The position numbers and the translations under genes were made by a program. Shown piece after piece: positions 1-7,413 of a stretch of 35,373 bases of DNA (position 1 is its first letter; the number at the start of each line of letters is the position of its first letter). The notes beneath the pieces were generated by a model that was given only the letters and a program-made list of their open reading frames with translations, made no database searches and was not told the origin of the DNA. Origin of the DNA: Gammaproteobacteria bacterium (GTDB lineage Bacteria > Pseudomonadota > Gammaproteobacteria > UWMA-0217); the NCBI GenBank assembly GCA_026981985.1, contig JALSHZ010000118.1, positions 1-35,373 on the forward strand, given 5' to 3'.

Positions 1-231
1 AACGGGCACTTCGGCATAGGTGTAGTGGCCGCCCACCATCAGAATGATGCTGTGGATGAGAATCAGCCAGTAAGCCAGCGACGTCAGACGGAAACGTTTC
101 CATGTGAACGCAAGCACCACAAAGCCAATCAATGCCGGCGCCACTTCGAGCAGCCAGGTGAGCTGATCCTTCGGGTTGATGCCCGACCAGACGAGGACGG
201 CGAGGAAAATGCCAAGCCACAACGCTACCAT
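1..231 (-). CDS. YjdF-like (DUF2238) inner membrane protein, 3' part outside window
   Basis: This is the N-terminal part of a membrane protein whose remainder lies beyond the left edge. Reading the minus strand from an ATG at 231 gives a hydrophobic N-terminus, then NPKDQLTWLLEVAPALIG and later GGHYTYAEVP. These match what I remember of E. coli YjdF (WFLEVAPV and YTYARVP segments), a family with no established function. At least three hydrophobic segments are visible in 77 residues. GTG codons at 240 and 255 are in-frame alternative starts; ATG 231 is preferred because ACAGG lies a suitable distance upstream. The gene follows the dodecin gene closely and may be co-transcribed with it. Confidence 0.75.
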   Translation of the reverse strand, partial: MVALWLGIFLAVLVWSGINPKDQLTWLLEVAPALIGFVVLAFTWKRFRLTSLAYWLILIHSIILMVGGHYTYAEVPV

Positions 232-264
232 TGGGAACACCTGTCGATCGGGCACGGGCGACAA

Positions 265-471
265 TCAGTCTGCGAGCACGAAAGTGACTTTCAGCCGGAC
301 ACGATACTCTGTGATCTTGCCATTCTTGCCGCATTTGACGGTGTGATCGCTGACCCAGGCACCCTTGACGTTTTTCAGCGTTTTGTTGGCGCGCTTCATG
401 CCTGACTTGACGGCATCATCGAAGCTCTTCTCGGATGAGGCGATGATTTCAGTGACTCTTGCTACGGACAT
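265..471 (-). CDS. Dodecin family flavin-binding protein
   Basis: A 68-residue protein of typical dodecin length. Dodecins assemble into hollow dodecamers that store or buffer flavins (FMN or riboflavin) in the cytoplasm. The family pattern is visible: VTEIIASSEKSFDDAVKSG for the first strand and helix, then the central strand with the flavin-stacking tryptophan (GAWVSDHTVKCGKNG), and a final strand (YRVRLKVTFVLAD). The start is well supported: AAGGAG lies seven bases before the ATG. It stands downstream of a cluster of hairpins and is followed after about 33 bases by the YjdF-like gene on the same strand. No local clue to a specific partner is seen. Confidence 0.93.
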   Translation of the reverse strand: MSVARVTEIIASSEKSFDDAVKSGMKRANKTLKNVKGAWVSDHTVKCGKNGKITEYRVRLKVTFVLAD

Positions 472-497
472 GGTGGTACTCCTTCGGTTGCTATTGG

Positions 498-667
498 CCT
501 GATGTTCTCAGGTTAAAAAGAGGGTGTCGTAGAACGACACCCTCGCGCGGCACAAGGAAGTGCCGCCAGATTCAACGGCGACAAAGTTCTTGAATCTGTG
601 AGGAAAGGAAAAATCTCACTTTTTCCTTTCCGTGTGTCGCAAAGCCCTGGATGGGCTTTTGCGACAC
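498..667. repeat. Cluster of six consecutive inverted repeats (hairpins)
   Basis: The gap between the M48 peptidase gene and dodecin is almost entirely made of stem-loops. They are: 498-512 (5-bp stem), 520-544 (11-bp perfect stem, 3-nt loop), 547-566 (7 bp), 567-598 (9 bp, 14-nt loop), 602-631 (12-bp perfect stem, 6-nt loop) and 634-667 (14 bp with one bulged T). No gene is supported here. The stems differ in sequence, so this is not a tandem duplication of one unit. Confidence 0.85.
513..544 (-). terminator. Rho-independent terminator candidate
   Basis: On the minus strand a perfect 11-bp GC-containing stem (520-544) is followed immediately by TTTTTAA. This is the classic terminator arrangement and would end the transcript of the M48 peptidase gene before dodecin. 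The function is inferred from structure only. Confidence 0.6.
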
Positions 668-669
668 TC

Positions 670-1623
670 TCAAAAATATCCGGGGCCGCTGACCTCTTCC
701 TGCGCTGGTAGGTCGGGGACGGGTGCATCGGGCCTGTTGGTATTGGCGGTGGATGGAGCCTCATTGCCTGACGCACCACAGTATTGCTCGCGCACCTTCA
801 GCGCTTCCGGCATCCACTGCTCAAAATTGCGAATACGGGTTTCGGGGCTGGGATGGGTCGAAGAGAACTCGGCGACATTACCGCTGCCCGCCTCCTGCAT
901 GCGCTGCCACAGCTTGGGCGCTTCGCGCGGATCGAAGCAGGCGCGCGCCATGTAGATCAGGCCGATATAGTCGGCCTCGGACTCGTGCTTGCGTGAAAAT
1001 GGCAGCAAAATACCATATTGTCCACCCGCGCCCATGGCACCCATGACGGCGCGGCGGGTGCCGAAGTCCATATCTCCCAAGGCCACGCTGGCCGCCATCG
1101 AACCGAACTGCACCAGCTTCTGGTAAGCCATCCGCTCCGCACCATGACGGGCGATGGCATGGGCGATTTCGTGGCCCATGATGGCGGCAACGCCATCGGC
1201 ATTCTGCGCGATCGGCAGAATCCCCGTATAGAAGGCGACCTTGCCGCCCGGCAACGCAAAGGCATTGATCTGGTCAGCATCGATGAGGTTGAACTCCCAA
1301 TCGAAACCAGGATCTTCTTCGGCCGCCGCTTCGGCGATACGCCGGCCGACATCACGAAGCACATCCAGATTGTGCCCTGACCTCACAAGCCGCGACTGAC
1401 GCTCGATCTCGGCCCAGGATTGCAACCCCAGGGCCATTTCCTGCTGGCGGTCGATATCCACCAACTGCGAGCGCCCGGTAATCGGCACCGTCTCCTGGTG
1501 ACCGAAATAGTAGAATGCAAAATATCCGGCAAACAGCAGAACCGGAATCCAGCGCAGGCTGAATCCACTACGGCGGCGGCGCCCCCAGTTGCGACGGGGG
1601 AACTGATGACTGGAATAACGCAT
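670..1623 (-). CDS. M48 family zinc metalloprotease, membrane-anchored
   Basis: A 317-residue Ste24/Oma1-like peptidase. The N-terminus is arginine-rich (residues 10-19), followed by one membrane helix at about 25-40. The zinc site HEIAH lies at 151-155, with the third ligand in HESEADYIG (E214, with D218). A DPREAPKLWQRM segment and a THPSPETRIRN segment near the C-terminus are usual in M48C proteins such as BepA and LoiP, which handle misfolded outer-membrane or membrane proteins. The positive N-terminus suggests the catalytic domain is periplasmic. The chosen ATG (1623) is preferred over an in-frame TTG nine bases upstream; neither has a strong ribosome binding site. The gene stands divergent from gmk. 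The substrate is unknown. Confidence 0.9.
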   Translation of the reverse strand: MRYSSHQFPRRNWGRRRRSGFSLRWIPVLLFAGYFAFYYFGHQETVPITGRSQLVDIDRQQEMALGLQSWAEIERQSRLVRSGHNLDVLRDVGRRIAEAAAEEDPGFDWEFNLIDADQINAFALPGGKVAFYTGILPIAQNADGVAAIMGHEIAHAIARHGAERMAYQKLVQFGSMAASVALGDMDFGTRRAVMGAMGAGGQYGILLPFSRKHESEADYIGLIYMARACFDPREAPKLWQRMQEAGSGNVAEFSSTHPSPETRIRNFEQWMPEALKVREQYCGASGNEAPSTANTNRPDAPVPDLPAQEEVSGPGYF

Positions 1624-1894
1624 GGGTGACAACTCGATCGCAAACAGGTGATATGTGACGGATTCTACAAGTATAACTACGCTGCCGATGGTTTTTCTCC
1701 CGTGTACCTTGTGTGGAGCACCGCGCTAGAATGCCAACCACGATGAGGAGAGACCATCAGCGCCATAAGGCGGCGACTCCCCCCGCCATCCCATCAACAC
1801 AAGCCATTGAAACGACAGCACTTAACCCGGACGCTAGCGCACAGACTCGGCTGGCGACCGATCCACCAAGATCTCCATACGAGGATGAAAACAG

Positions 1895-2509
1895 ATGTTT
1901 TCGGGAACGTTATTTATTATTTCAGCGCCATCCGGCGCCGGAAAAACCAGCCTGCTGCAAGCCTTGATGACGCGTGTGAGCAACCTGGAAATGTCGATAT
2001 CACACACCACGCGCGCACCCCGGCCCGGCGAAAAGGATGGCGTCGACTACCACTATGTCACGCCGCAACAGTTCGACGAACTGGTTGCCAAAGGCGCATT
2101 CATCGAGCATGCGACCGTGTTCGACAATCAGTATGGCAGCCTGCGCTCACTGGTGGAGCAACGCCTCCAGGCCGGCAACGATGTGGTCATGGACATGGAC
2201 TGGCAAGGTGCAAGGCAGGTGCGCGAGGCGATGCCGGATGTGGTGACGATCTTCATTCTGCCCCCTTCCCTGTCAGCACTTCAGGAGCGTCTCACCTCAC
2301 GCGGGCAGGACAGCGAAGAAGTGATTGCGCGGCGCATGCGCGAAGCGCAGGCAGAAATCTCGCACTACGATGAATACGACTACATCGTCGTCAACGACCA
2401 GTTCGATGCCGCAGCCGATGAGCTGGAATGGGTCGTGCGCGCCAGCCGCCTGCGCCTGGGACCACAAAGCGTGCGATATGCCGCGGTAATCGACGCACTA
2501 TTGGATTAA
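1895..2509 (+). CDS. gmk: Guanylate kinase
   Basis: A 204-residue guanylate kinase, converting GMP and ATP to GDP and ADP in the cytoplasm. The P-loop APSGAGKT is at 11-18. The GMP-binding region follows (SISHTTRAPRPGEKDGVDYHYV, then EHATVFDNQYGS), and the lid carries the arginine pair in EEVIARRM. Length and motifs are normal. It is followed 63 bases later by rpoZ and then spoT, the standard gammaproteobacterial order that links GTP and ppGpp metabolism. The 262 bases upstream (1633-1894), between the divergent M48 gene and gmk, hold no gene I can support and only a TAGAAT box (1727-1732) as a weak -10 candidate. Confidence 0.97.
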   Translation: MFSGTLFIISAPSGAGKTSLLQALMTRVSNLEMSISHTTRAPRPGEKDGVDYHYVTPQQFDELVAKGAFIEHATVFDNQYGSLRSLVEQRLQAGNDVVMDMDWQGARQVREAMPDVVTIFILPPSLSALQERLTSRGQDSEEVIARRMREAQAEISHYDEYDYIVVNDQFDAAADELEWVVRASRLRLGPQSVRYAAVIDALLD

Positions 2510-2572
2510 AGCGGCCAATGCCCATACAATCGGAGGATTATCCGTTTTATCGCTTAGTTTTGTGGAGCAATC

Positions 2573-2812
2573 ATGGCCCGAGTTACCGTAGAAGACTGCA
2601 TGGAGCAGATCACCAACCGTTTTGACCTGGTGCTGGCCGCAGCGCGTCGCGCACGTCAGATCTATGCCGGCGCACAACCCACCGTCGAAGAAGAAAATGA
2701 CAAGCCCACGGTAGTGGCACTGCGCGAAATCGCCGAAGGCAATGTCGGCCTGGAAGTGCTCGATCAGCCAGACGAGCTGTCACGCTCAGACGCCGACATG
2801 ATCTCGTTCTAG
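2573..2812 (+). CDS. rpoZ: DNA-directed RNA polymerase omega subunit
   Basis: A 79-residue omega subunit, which helps assemble the beta-prime subunit and takes part in ppGpp binding to RNA polymerase. The family core is clear: [20 protein letters not shown] at the N-terminus, AARRARQI, and the [13 protein letters not shown] segment. It is slightly shorter than the E. coli protein at the C-terminus. GGAG lies just before the ATG. It sits between gmk and spoT in the usual order. Confidence 0.97.
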   Translation: MARVTVEDCMEQITNRFDLVLAAARRARQIYAGAQPTVEEENDKPTVVALREIAEGNVGLEVLDQPDELSRSDADMISF

Positions 2813-2848
2813 GCGAACGCCGCGAAGCACCCAGCAGCGCCGCCGCTC

Positions 2849-5023
2849 ATGTCCTCTGAACACTCCGACCCGGCCCCGGAAGAGCCCGTCCCATCACTGC
2901 GGCACGCACCGGAACCGGAACGTTTCCTGGTCAGCGATCTGTGTTCAATTCTGGAGACCTATCTCGAACCCGAGGAGGTCAAGACGATCTACCGCGCCTA
3001 TCTTCTCGGCGCGGATGCCCACGACGGCCAGCTACGCGCCAGCGGTGAGGCCTATATCTATCATCCCCTCGCGGTGGCGCGCATTCTTGCCGAAATGCAC
3101 ATGGATGCAGACAGCATCGCCGCCGCGATCCTGCACGATGTCATCGAAGACACCCCCGTAGAGCGCGACGCCATCAGCGAGCAGTTTGGCGAAGACGTTG
3201 CCATGCTGGTCGATGGCGTCAGCAAGCTTACCCATCTCAAATTCGACTCCCGCGAGGAAGCCCAGGCCGCCAGCTTCCGCAAGATGATGCTGGCGATGGC
3301 CAGCGATCTGCGCGTCATTCTGGTGAAGCTCGCCGACCGCCTGCACAACATGCGTACCGTGATGGCGCTGCGCCCGGAAAAGCGGCGACGCATCGCGCGC
3401 GAAACACTCGAAGTCTACGCCCCGATTGCCCAGCGTCTGGGCATGAGCGCCATCCGCCGCGAGCTGGAGCAACTGGGATTCGAGGCGCTCTACCCGATGC
3501 GCTACCGCGTCCTCGAAGCCTCGGTGCAAAAAATCAAAGGAATGCGCAAAGAACTGATGCGCAAGGTGGAAGGCTCTATCGTTCGCCGGCTGGAGGAATA
3601 CGACATCCAGGCCCGCGTCTACGGGCGCGAGAAAAACCTGTGGAGCATCTACCGCAAGATGCGCGACAAACACCTGTCGTTCAGCGAGGTGTTCGATGTA
3701 TTCGCCATTCGCATCGTCGTCGAAAACAAGGACACCTGCTACCGCGTGCTGGGCGCGATGCACACCCTCTACAAACCGAAACCGGGACGCTTCAAGGACT
3801 ATATCGCCATTCCAAAGGCCAACGGCTATCAGTCACTGCATACGGTACTGTTCGGCCCCCACGGCATCCCCATCGAAGTCCAGATCCGCACTATCGCGAT
3901 GGATCAGGTCGCTGAAACCGGTATCGCCGCACACTGGCATTACAAGAGTGGCGACGAACATAGCACCGCCGCGCAGCGCCGCGCTCACGAATGGCTGCGC
4001 ACCGTCATGGACCTACAACACAACACCGGCAATGCGCTGGAGTTCATGGAGAACGTCAAGGTCGACCTGTTTCCTGACGAGGTCTATGTGTTCACGCCAC
4101 GCGGTGAAATCATGGAGTTGCCACGTGGCGCTACCGGACTCGACTTTGCCTATGCGGTACACACCGACATCGGTAATTCCTGCGTCGCCATCAAGATCGA
4201 TCGCCACCTCGCCCCACTGAGTACGCCACTGCAGAGCGGGCAGACCGTGGAAGTCATCACCGCGCCCAATGCCCGCCCGCGCTCAGCCTGGCTCAACTAC
4301 GTGATCACCGCCAAGGCGCGGCACAACATTCGCAGCTTTCTGAAAAGTGTGCGCCGTCAGGAGGCTGTGGAACAAGGGCGTCTGCTGCTGGAAAACGCGC
4401 TGGCACAAAGAGGCTACCACCAGCACGAGCTGCCAAAGAGCCTGCCAGCACTGCTCGAAACACTGAATTGCAAAGACGAGGATGACCTCTTTTTCGACAT
4501 CGGCACGGGTGAACGGCTGCCAGCAGTGATCGCCGCCAAGCTCGTCGCAGGCACCCAGCAGGGCGAGCAAGGTGAAAGCGAACCACCACTGATCATCCAG
4601 GGTGCCGAAGGCATGGTGCTCAGTTTCGCCAACTGCTGCACGCCCATTCCCGGCGACCCCATCGTCGGCACGATGACGGCTGGCAAGGGCATCGTGATCC
4701 ACCGCGGGGAATGCGCCAATGTACGTCGCGTCAGTGATAGCGGGCGGGTTGTTTCCGTTGAGTGGGCAGCGGAGCTGGATGATGAATTCCCGGCGGGTAT
4801 TCGCCTCGTTACCCGTAATGAACGCGGCGTCCTCGCCCGCATCGCATCGACCATTTCATCACAGGGCGCCAATATCTCCGGGGTCACGATCAGCGACGAG
4901 GACAGCATGGCCTCGACGATCCACATGGTGGTCGACGTCCGCAACCGCAAGCACCTCGCCGATATCCTGCGCCGCCTGCGCCATATCCCGGAAGTCGTAA
5001 AATTGATGCGGGTACTGGCTTAA
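2849..5023 (+). CDS. spoT: Bifunctional (p)ppGpp synthetase/hydrolase SpoT
   Basis: A 724-residue RelA/SpoT homologue that makes and degrades the alarmone (p)ppGpp. The hydrolase domain looks intact, with H72 in YHPLAVA and the HD pair at H96-D97 (ILHDVIEDTP). The synthetase domain has RFKD at 314-317, the RXKD version known from bifunctional enzymes, followed by IPKANGYQSLHT and EVQIRT (343-348). A TGS domain lies at about 406-466 and an ACT domain at about 655-720. The N-terminus runs about 30 residues beyond the E. coli SpoT start, and no good ribosome binding site precedes the ATG at 2849, so the true start could be slightly downstream. The gene is 36 bases after rpoZ. Confidence 0.96.
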   Translation: MSSEHSDPAPEEPVPSLRHAPEPERFLVSDLCSILETYLEPEEVKTIYRAYLLGADAHDGQLRASGEAYIYHPLAVARILAEMHMDADSIAAAILHDVIEDTPVERDAISEQFGEDVAMLVDGVSKLTHLKFDSREEAQAASFRKMMLAMASDLRVILVKLADRLHNMRTVMALRPEKRRRIARETLEVYAPIAQRLGMSAIRRELEQLGFEALYPMRYRVLEASVQKIKGMRKELMRKVEGSIVRRLEEYDIQARVYGREKNLWSIYRKMRDKHLSFSEVFDVFAIRIVVENKDTCYRVLGAMHTLYKPKPGRFKDYIAIPKANGYQSLHTVLFGPHGIPIEVQIRTIAMDQVAETGIAAHWHYKSGDEHSTAAQRRAHEWLRTVMDLQHNTGNALEFMENVKVDLFPDEVYVFTPRGEIMELPRGATGLDFAYAVHTDIGNSCVAIKIDRHLAPLSTPLQSGQTVEVITAPNARPRSAWLNYVITAKARHNIRSFLKSVRRQEAVEQGRLLLENALAQRGYHQHELPKSLPALLETLNCKDEDDLFFDIGTGERLPAVIAAKLVAGTQQGEQGESEPPLIIQGAEGMVLSFANCCTPIPGDPIVGTMTAGKGIVIHRGECANVRRVSDSGRVVSVEWAAELDDEFPAGIRLVTRNERGVLARIASTISSQGANISGVTISDEDSMASTIHMVVDVRNRKHLADILRRLRHIPEVVKLMRVLA

Positions 5024-5067
5024 TAATCCGTGACTGCTGAATAGTTACAACAATCCAGAGGAAGACA

Positions 5068-5454
5068 ATGACACGCGAGATCATCAAGACTGACAACGCA
5101 CCACAAGCCATCGGTACCTACTCCCAAGCGGTCAAGGTAGGCAACACCGTCTACCTTTCCGGACAGATCCCGCTGGTTCCGGAGACGATGGAAATGGTCG
5201 AAGGCAGTATCGAAGCCCAGATTCGCCGCGTATTCGACAACCTGAGCGCAGTCGCCGCAGCAGCGGGCGGATCACTGGCCGATGTCGTCAAGCTGAACGT
5301 CTTTCTCACCGACCTGGCACACTTCCCCGTCGTCAATGAAGTGATGTCTGGCTACTTTTCCGAACCCTACCCCGCACGCGCTGCCATCGGCGTTGCTCAA
5401 CTGCCAAAGGATGCGGCGGTCGAAATGGATGCGGTGATGGAGCTAGGGCAATAA
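5068..5454 (+). CDS. ridA: RidA family reactive intermediate (enamine/imine) deaminase
   Basis: A 128-residue YjgF/YER057c/UK114 protein. RidA hydrolyses the reactive enamine/imine intermediates released by PLP enzymes such as threonine dehydratase. The catalytic arginine is in [13 protein letters not shown] (R104), with E119 near the C-terminus, both as in active RidA. GAGGAAGACA just before the ATG is a good ribosome binding site. It follows spoT by 44 bases, the usual gammaproteobacterial order. Its last 12 bases overlap the end of the convergent membrane protein gene. Confidence 0.96.
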   Translation: MTREIIKTDNAPQAIGTYSQAVKVGNTVYLSGQIPLVPETMEMVEGSIEAQIRRVFDNLSAVAAAAGGSLADVVKLNVFLTDLAHFPVVNEVMSGYFSEPYPARAAIGVAQLPKDAAVEMDAVMELGQ

Positions 5455-6045
5455 CAGCAACGACGGCAACATGCCGTTGGCGTGCAATGCGCCAGCAAGC
5501 AAAACCAGCGCGACAGCGAGGATAAAACCCAACACATCACCCACTTCGCGGCGGAAGGTGCGCGGATTCACCTGCCAGGTTTCCGGCTCATGCAGCAGCT
5601 TGAGATTGGGCCAGAACCTTGGCGTGGTGCGTAGATAGTCGTCGAACACGCCGCCAAACTCGCGCTGCAGGAAAGACTCTTCGTGACGGATGACATACGG
5701 ATAGAAGAGCAGAAACAGCACCGCGGTACCCAGGCCGATCGTCAGGCTCTGGGTCGCCATGCCGATACCCGTGAAACCCAGAAAAGAGAAGAAATATAGC
5801 GGATTGCGCGTCATCGAATAGGGGCCGGAGCGAATCAGCTGCTGGTTTTTGTAGCCTGCGATATACAGGCTGCACCACAAGCGTCCGGCAACAGCAACGC
5901 CCACCAGCAGCAAACCAATAAACGCCAGCAATGCGCCCGGCAAGGTACCGGCAAGGCGGCTGCTGGTGAACAGCACCAGCGCGATAAACGCTGCGCCGAC
6001 AAAGCGTGAAATCCATATCCGGTAAGTGGCAATCAAAGCGTCCAT
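5443..6045 (-). CDS. Isoprenylcysteine carboxyl methyltransferase (ICMT/PEMT)-like membrane protein
   Basis: A 200-residue integral membrane protein with about five hydrophobic segments. The family signature is [20 protein letters not shown], followed by [27 protein letters not shown]. In ICMT/PEMT-type enzymes this part binds S-adenosylmethionine and the lipid-like substrate. Bacterial members are usually annotated only as methyltransferase family proteins, and the substrate here is unknown. The start at 6045 is chosen because AGGGAA precedes it at a good distance; 28 further codons are open upstream without support. It converges on ridA with a 12-base overlap. Confidence 0.82.
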   Translation of the reverse strand: MDALIATYRIWISRFVGAAFIALVLFTSSRLAGTLPGALLAFIGLLLVGVAVAGRLWCSLYIAGYKNQQLIRSGPYSMTRNPLYFFSFLGFTGIGMATQSLTIGLGTAVLFLLFYPYVIRHEESFLQREFGGVFDDYLRTTPRFWPNLKLLHEPETWQVNPRTFRREVGDVLGFILAVALVLLAGALHANGMLPSLLLLP

Positions 6046-6221
6046 CGAAGGTTCCCTGCTGTGGCGCGAACAAAAACGTCGAAGGGCGCGATTATCGCGG
6101 AAATACGGGGGATAGCCAACAGAATGCACCAGGAAAACGGCGATACCTTACTGCGGCCTGGCTTCATAGGGGCTGCCCCCCATCTCCCCCAGCAAACAGG
6201 AGATACCTGGCGAGGGGAAAA

Positions 6222-7136
6222 TCAAGCGTGATGATCCCGATTCAAGTGCCGGATATGCCACTGGTACCAGTGCAGCGCCATCCAGGTGCGATGGGGGAAT
6301 TGACGCAGAATCGACGGCTGATGCCAAATCCGTTGCAGCCACCAGGCCAGCACCGCGAACCAGTCACGCGGATGCCCCAGATAGTAGGGCTGTACGGCGC
6401 GATGACTGAACGGCAAGCCACCTCTTTTTGCGGCTGCTACACGGGGGCATCCCAGCGGTTCATTGCCGAAGTCGGTTTGCCCGGGACTGACGACCAGTAA
6501 CGGCTGGTACAGACTGGCCAGCTTCCGACCATTGTCGAGCAGGCGCTGGGAAAACCTCGCCTCGCCTTCACTGATCGCCTCGACAGTCGCCGTGGCATGG
6601 ATACCAGGAAAGTCATCCATCATCGGGCGCACATCAGCAACGCGGGTCACCGTTCCAAACCCTTGCAGATGGGGCCCCAACTCGGCGTCTGGCGATTCCG
6701 GTAGCCAGATGGTACTGGCGACGCCCCCGATACTGACATCCTGCTGCATGCGGCTCAGCCGCCGCCTGTACCAGCCATCCTCCAGCGGCCCGGTGGCGCT
6801 GCGGTTGTTGAAGAACACGACATCAGTGTCTTCAGCCTCGGGCAGCAGGTTGCGCAAATTGAGATACAGCCCTCGCCAGTCACGCCCGGGCTTGTCGAAG
6901 AATTCGATTTTGCGCACCTTGTATTTGGGGTTACGCTCAAGCACCTTCACCAGCGACTGAAACGCGATCTCGTCAGATTCGCTCTTCGGCCTGGCCTCAT
7001 TGACCGCGATATAGACTTCGACCAAATCAACCCCCGGATCATGTCGCGCATAGTGGCGGAAATTGACCAGATCCCGCGTGTAACGTGAATTCTCGTTTGC
7101 CGTCGCATAAGAAAAGAAATATCGAACCGATGCCAT
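6222..7136 (-). CDS. Unrecognised 304-aa protein, possibly GT-A-like glycosyltransferase fold
   Basis: I do not recognise a named family. The start is well supported by AGGAGGAGACAGGG before the ATG. No signal peptide or clear membrane helix is visible. The N-terminal part (SVRYFFSYATANENSRYTRDL, then a strand LVEVYIAVNEARP) and the segment DTDVVFFNNRSATGPLEDGWY recall the alternating strands and acidic donor-binding region of glycosyltransferases acting on surface polysaccharides. This is a resemblance only. The C-terminus is strongly enriched in Trp, His and Arg (FAVLAWWLQRIWHQP and HWYQWHIRHLNRDHHA). The gene stands alone on its strand between an ICMT-like gene and a divergent lipoprotein gene. 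The 176 bases after its end show no gene. Confidence 0.6.
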   Translation of the reverse strand: MASVRYFFSYATANENSRYTRDLVNFRHYARHDPGVDLVEVYIAVNEARPKSESDEIAFQSLVKVLERNPKYKVRKIEFFDKPGRDWRGLYLNLRNLLPEAEDTDVVFFNNRSATGPLEDGWYRRRLSRMQQDVSIGGVASTIWLPESPDAELGPHLQGFGTVTRVADVRPMMDDFPGIHATATVEAISEGEARFSQRLLDNGRKLASLYQPLLVVSPGQTDFGNEPLGCPRVAAAKRGGLPFSHRAVQPYYLGHPRDWFAVLAWWLQRIWHQPSILRQFPHRTWMALHWYQWHIRHLNRDHHA

Positions 7137-7345
7137 CCCTGTCTCCTCCTAACCGTCCAAATCCCAGCAATAAACTAGAACCGTTTCCGCCAGCCGAAAA
7201 GAGGGCAGGACGCCGACCTGCGAACTCGATCACAGCCTGGTTTGAGAATGTCGCCGAAATGTGAATCCTGAACAGATGGCGGAAAACGAGCAGACAAGCG
7301 GTGGCGCGACAATTGTGACTCAACCAGCATATCGCGCAGAGGGGC

Positions 7346-7374
7346 TTGACGCGGCGGGCAGCCAGGACTATTTT
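7346..7374 (+). promoter_or_regulatory. Sigma-70 type promoter of the beta-propeller lipoprotein gene
   Basis: A near-consensus -35 box TTGACG (7346-7351) is separated by exactly 17 bases from TATTTT (7369-7374). It lies about 40 bases before the lipoprotein start at 7414 and points the same way. The rest of the 7137-7413 gap shows no further gene. Confidence 0.6.
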
Positions 7375-7390
7375 GGGAATATATTCCCAA
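7373..7390. promoter_or_regulatory. Perfect 18-bp palindrome, operator candidate
   Basis: TTGGGAATATATTCCCAA is a perfect palindrome that overlaps the end of the proposed -10 box and covers the expected transcription start. That is the classic position for a repressor site. Its core half-site GGAATAT also occurs in the hipBA/hypF control region (16866-16903). Confidence 0.55.
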
Positions 7391-7413
7391 TTATGATTTT
7401 CAAGGCAACCAAC

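Noticed and set aside
1731-1967. Small ORF starting near the TAGAAT box before gmk
   Set aside because: It overlaps the start of gmk in another frame, is proline/alanine-rich without a family, and has no ribosome binding site.
3032-3763. Open frame of 243 codons antisense to spoT
   Set aside because: Lies entirely within the spoT coding sequence and shows no family motif; a shadow frame.
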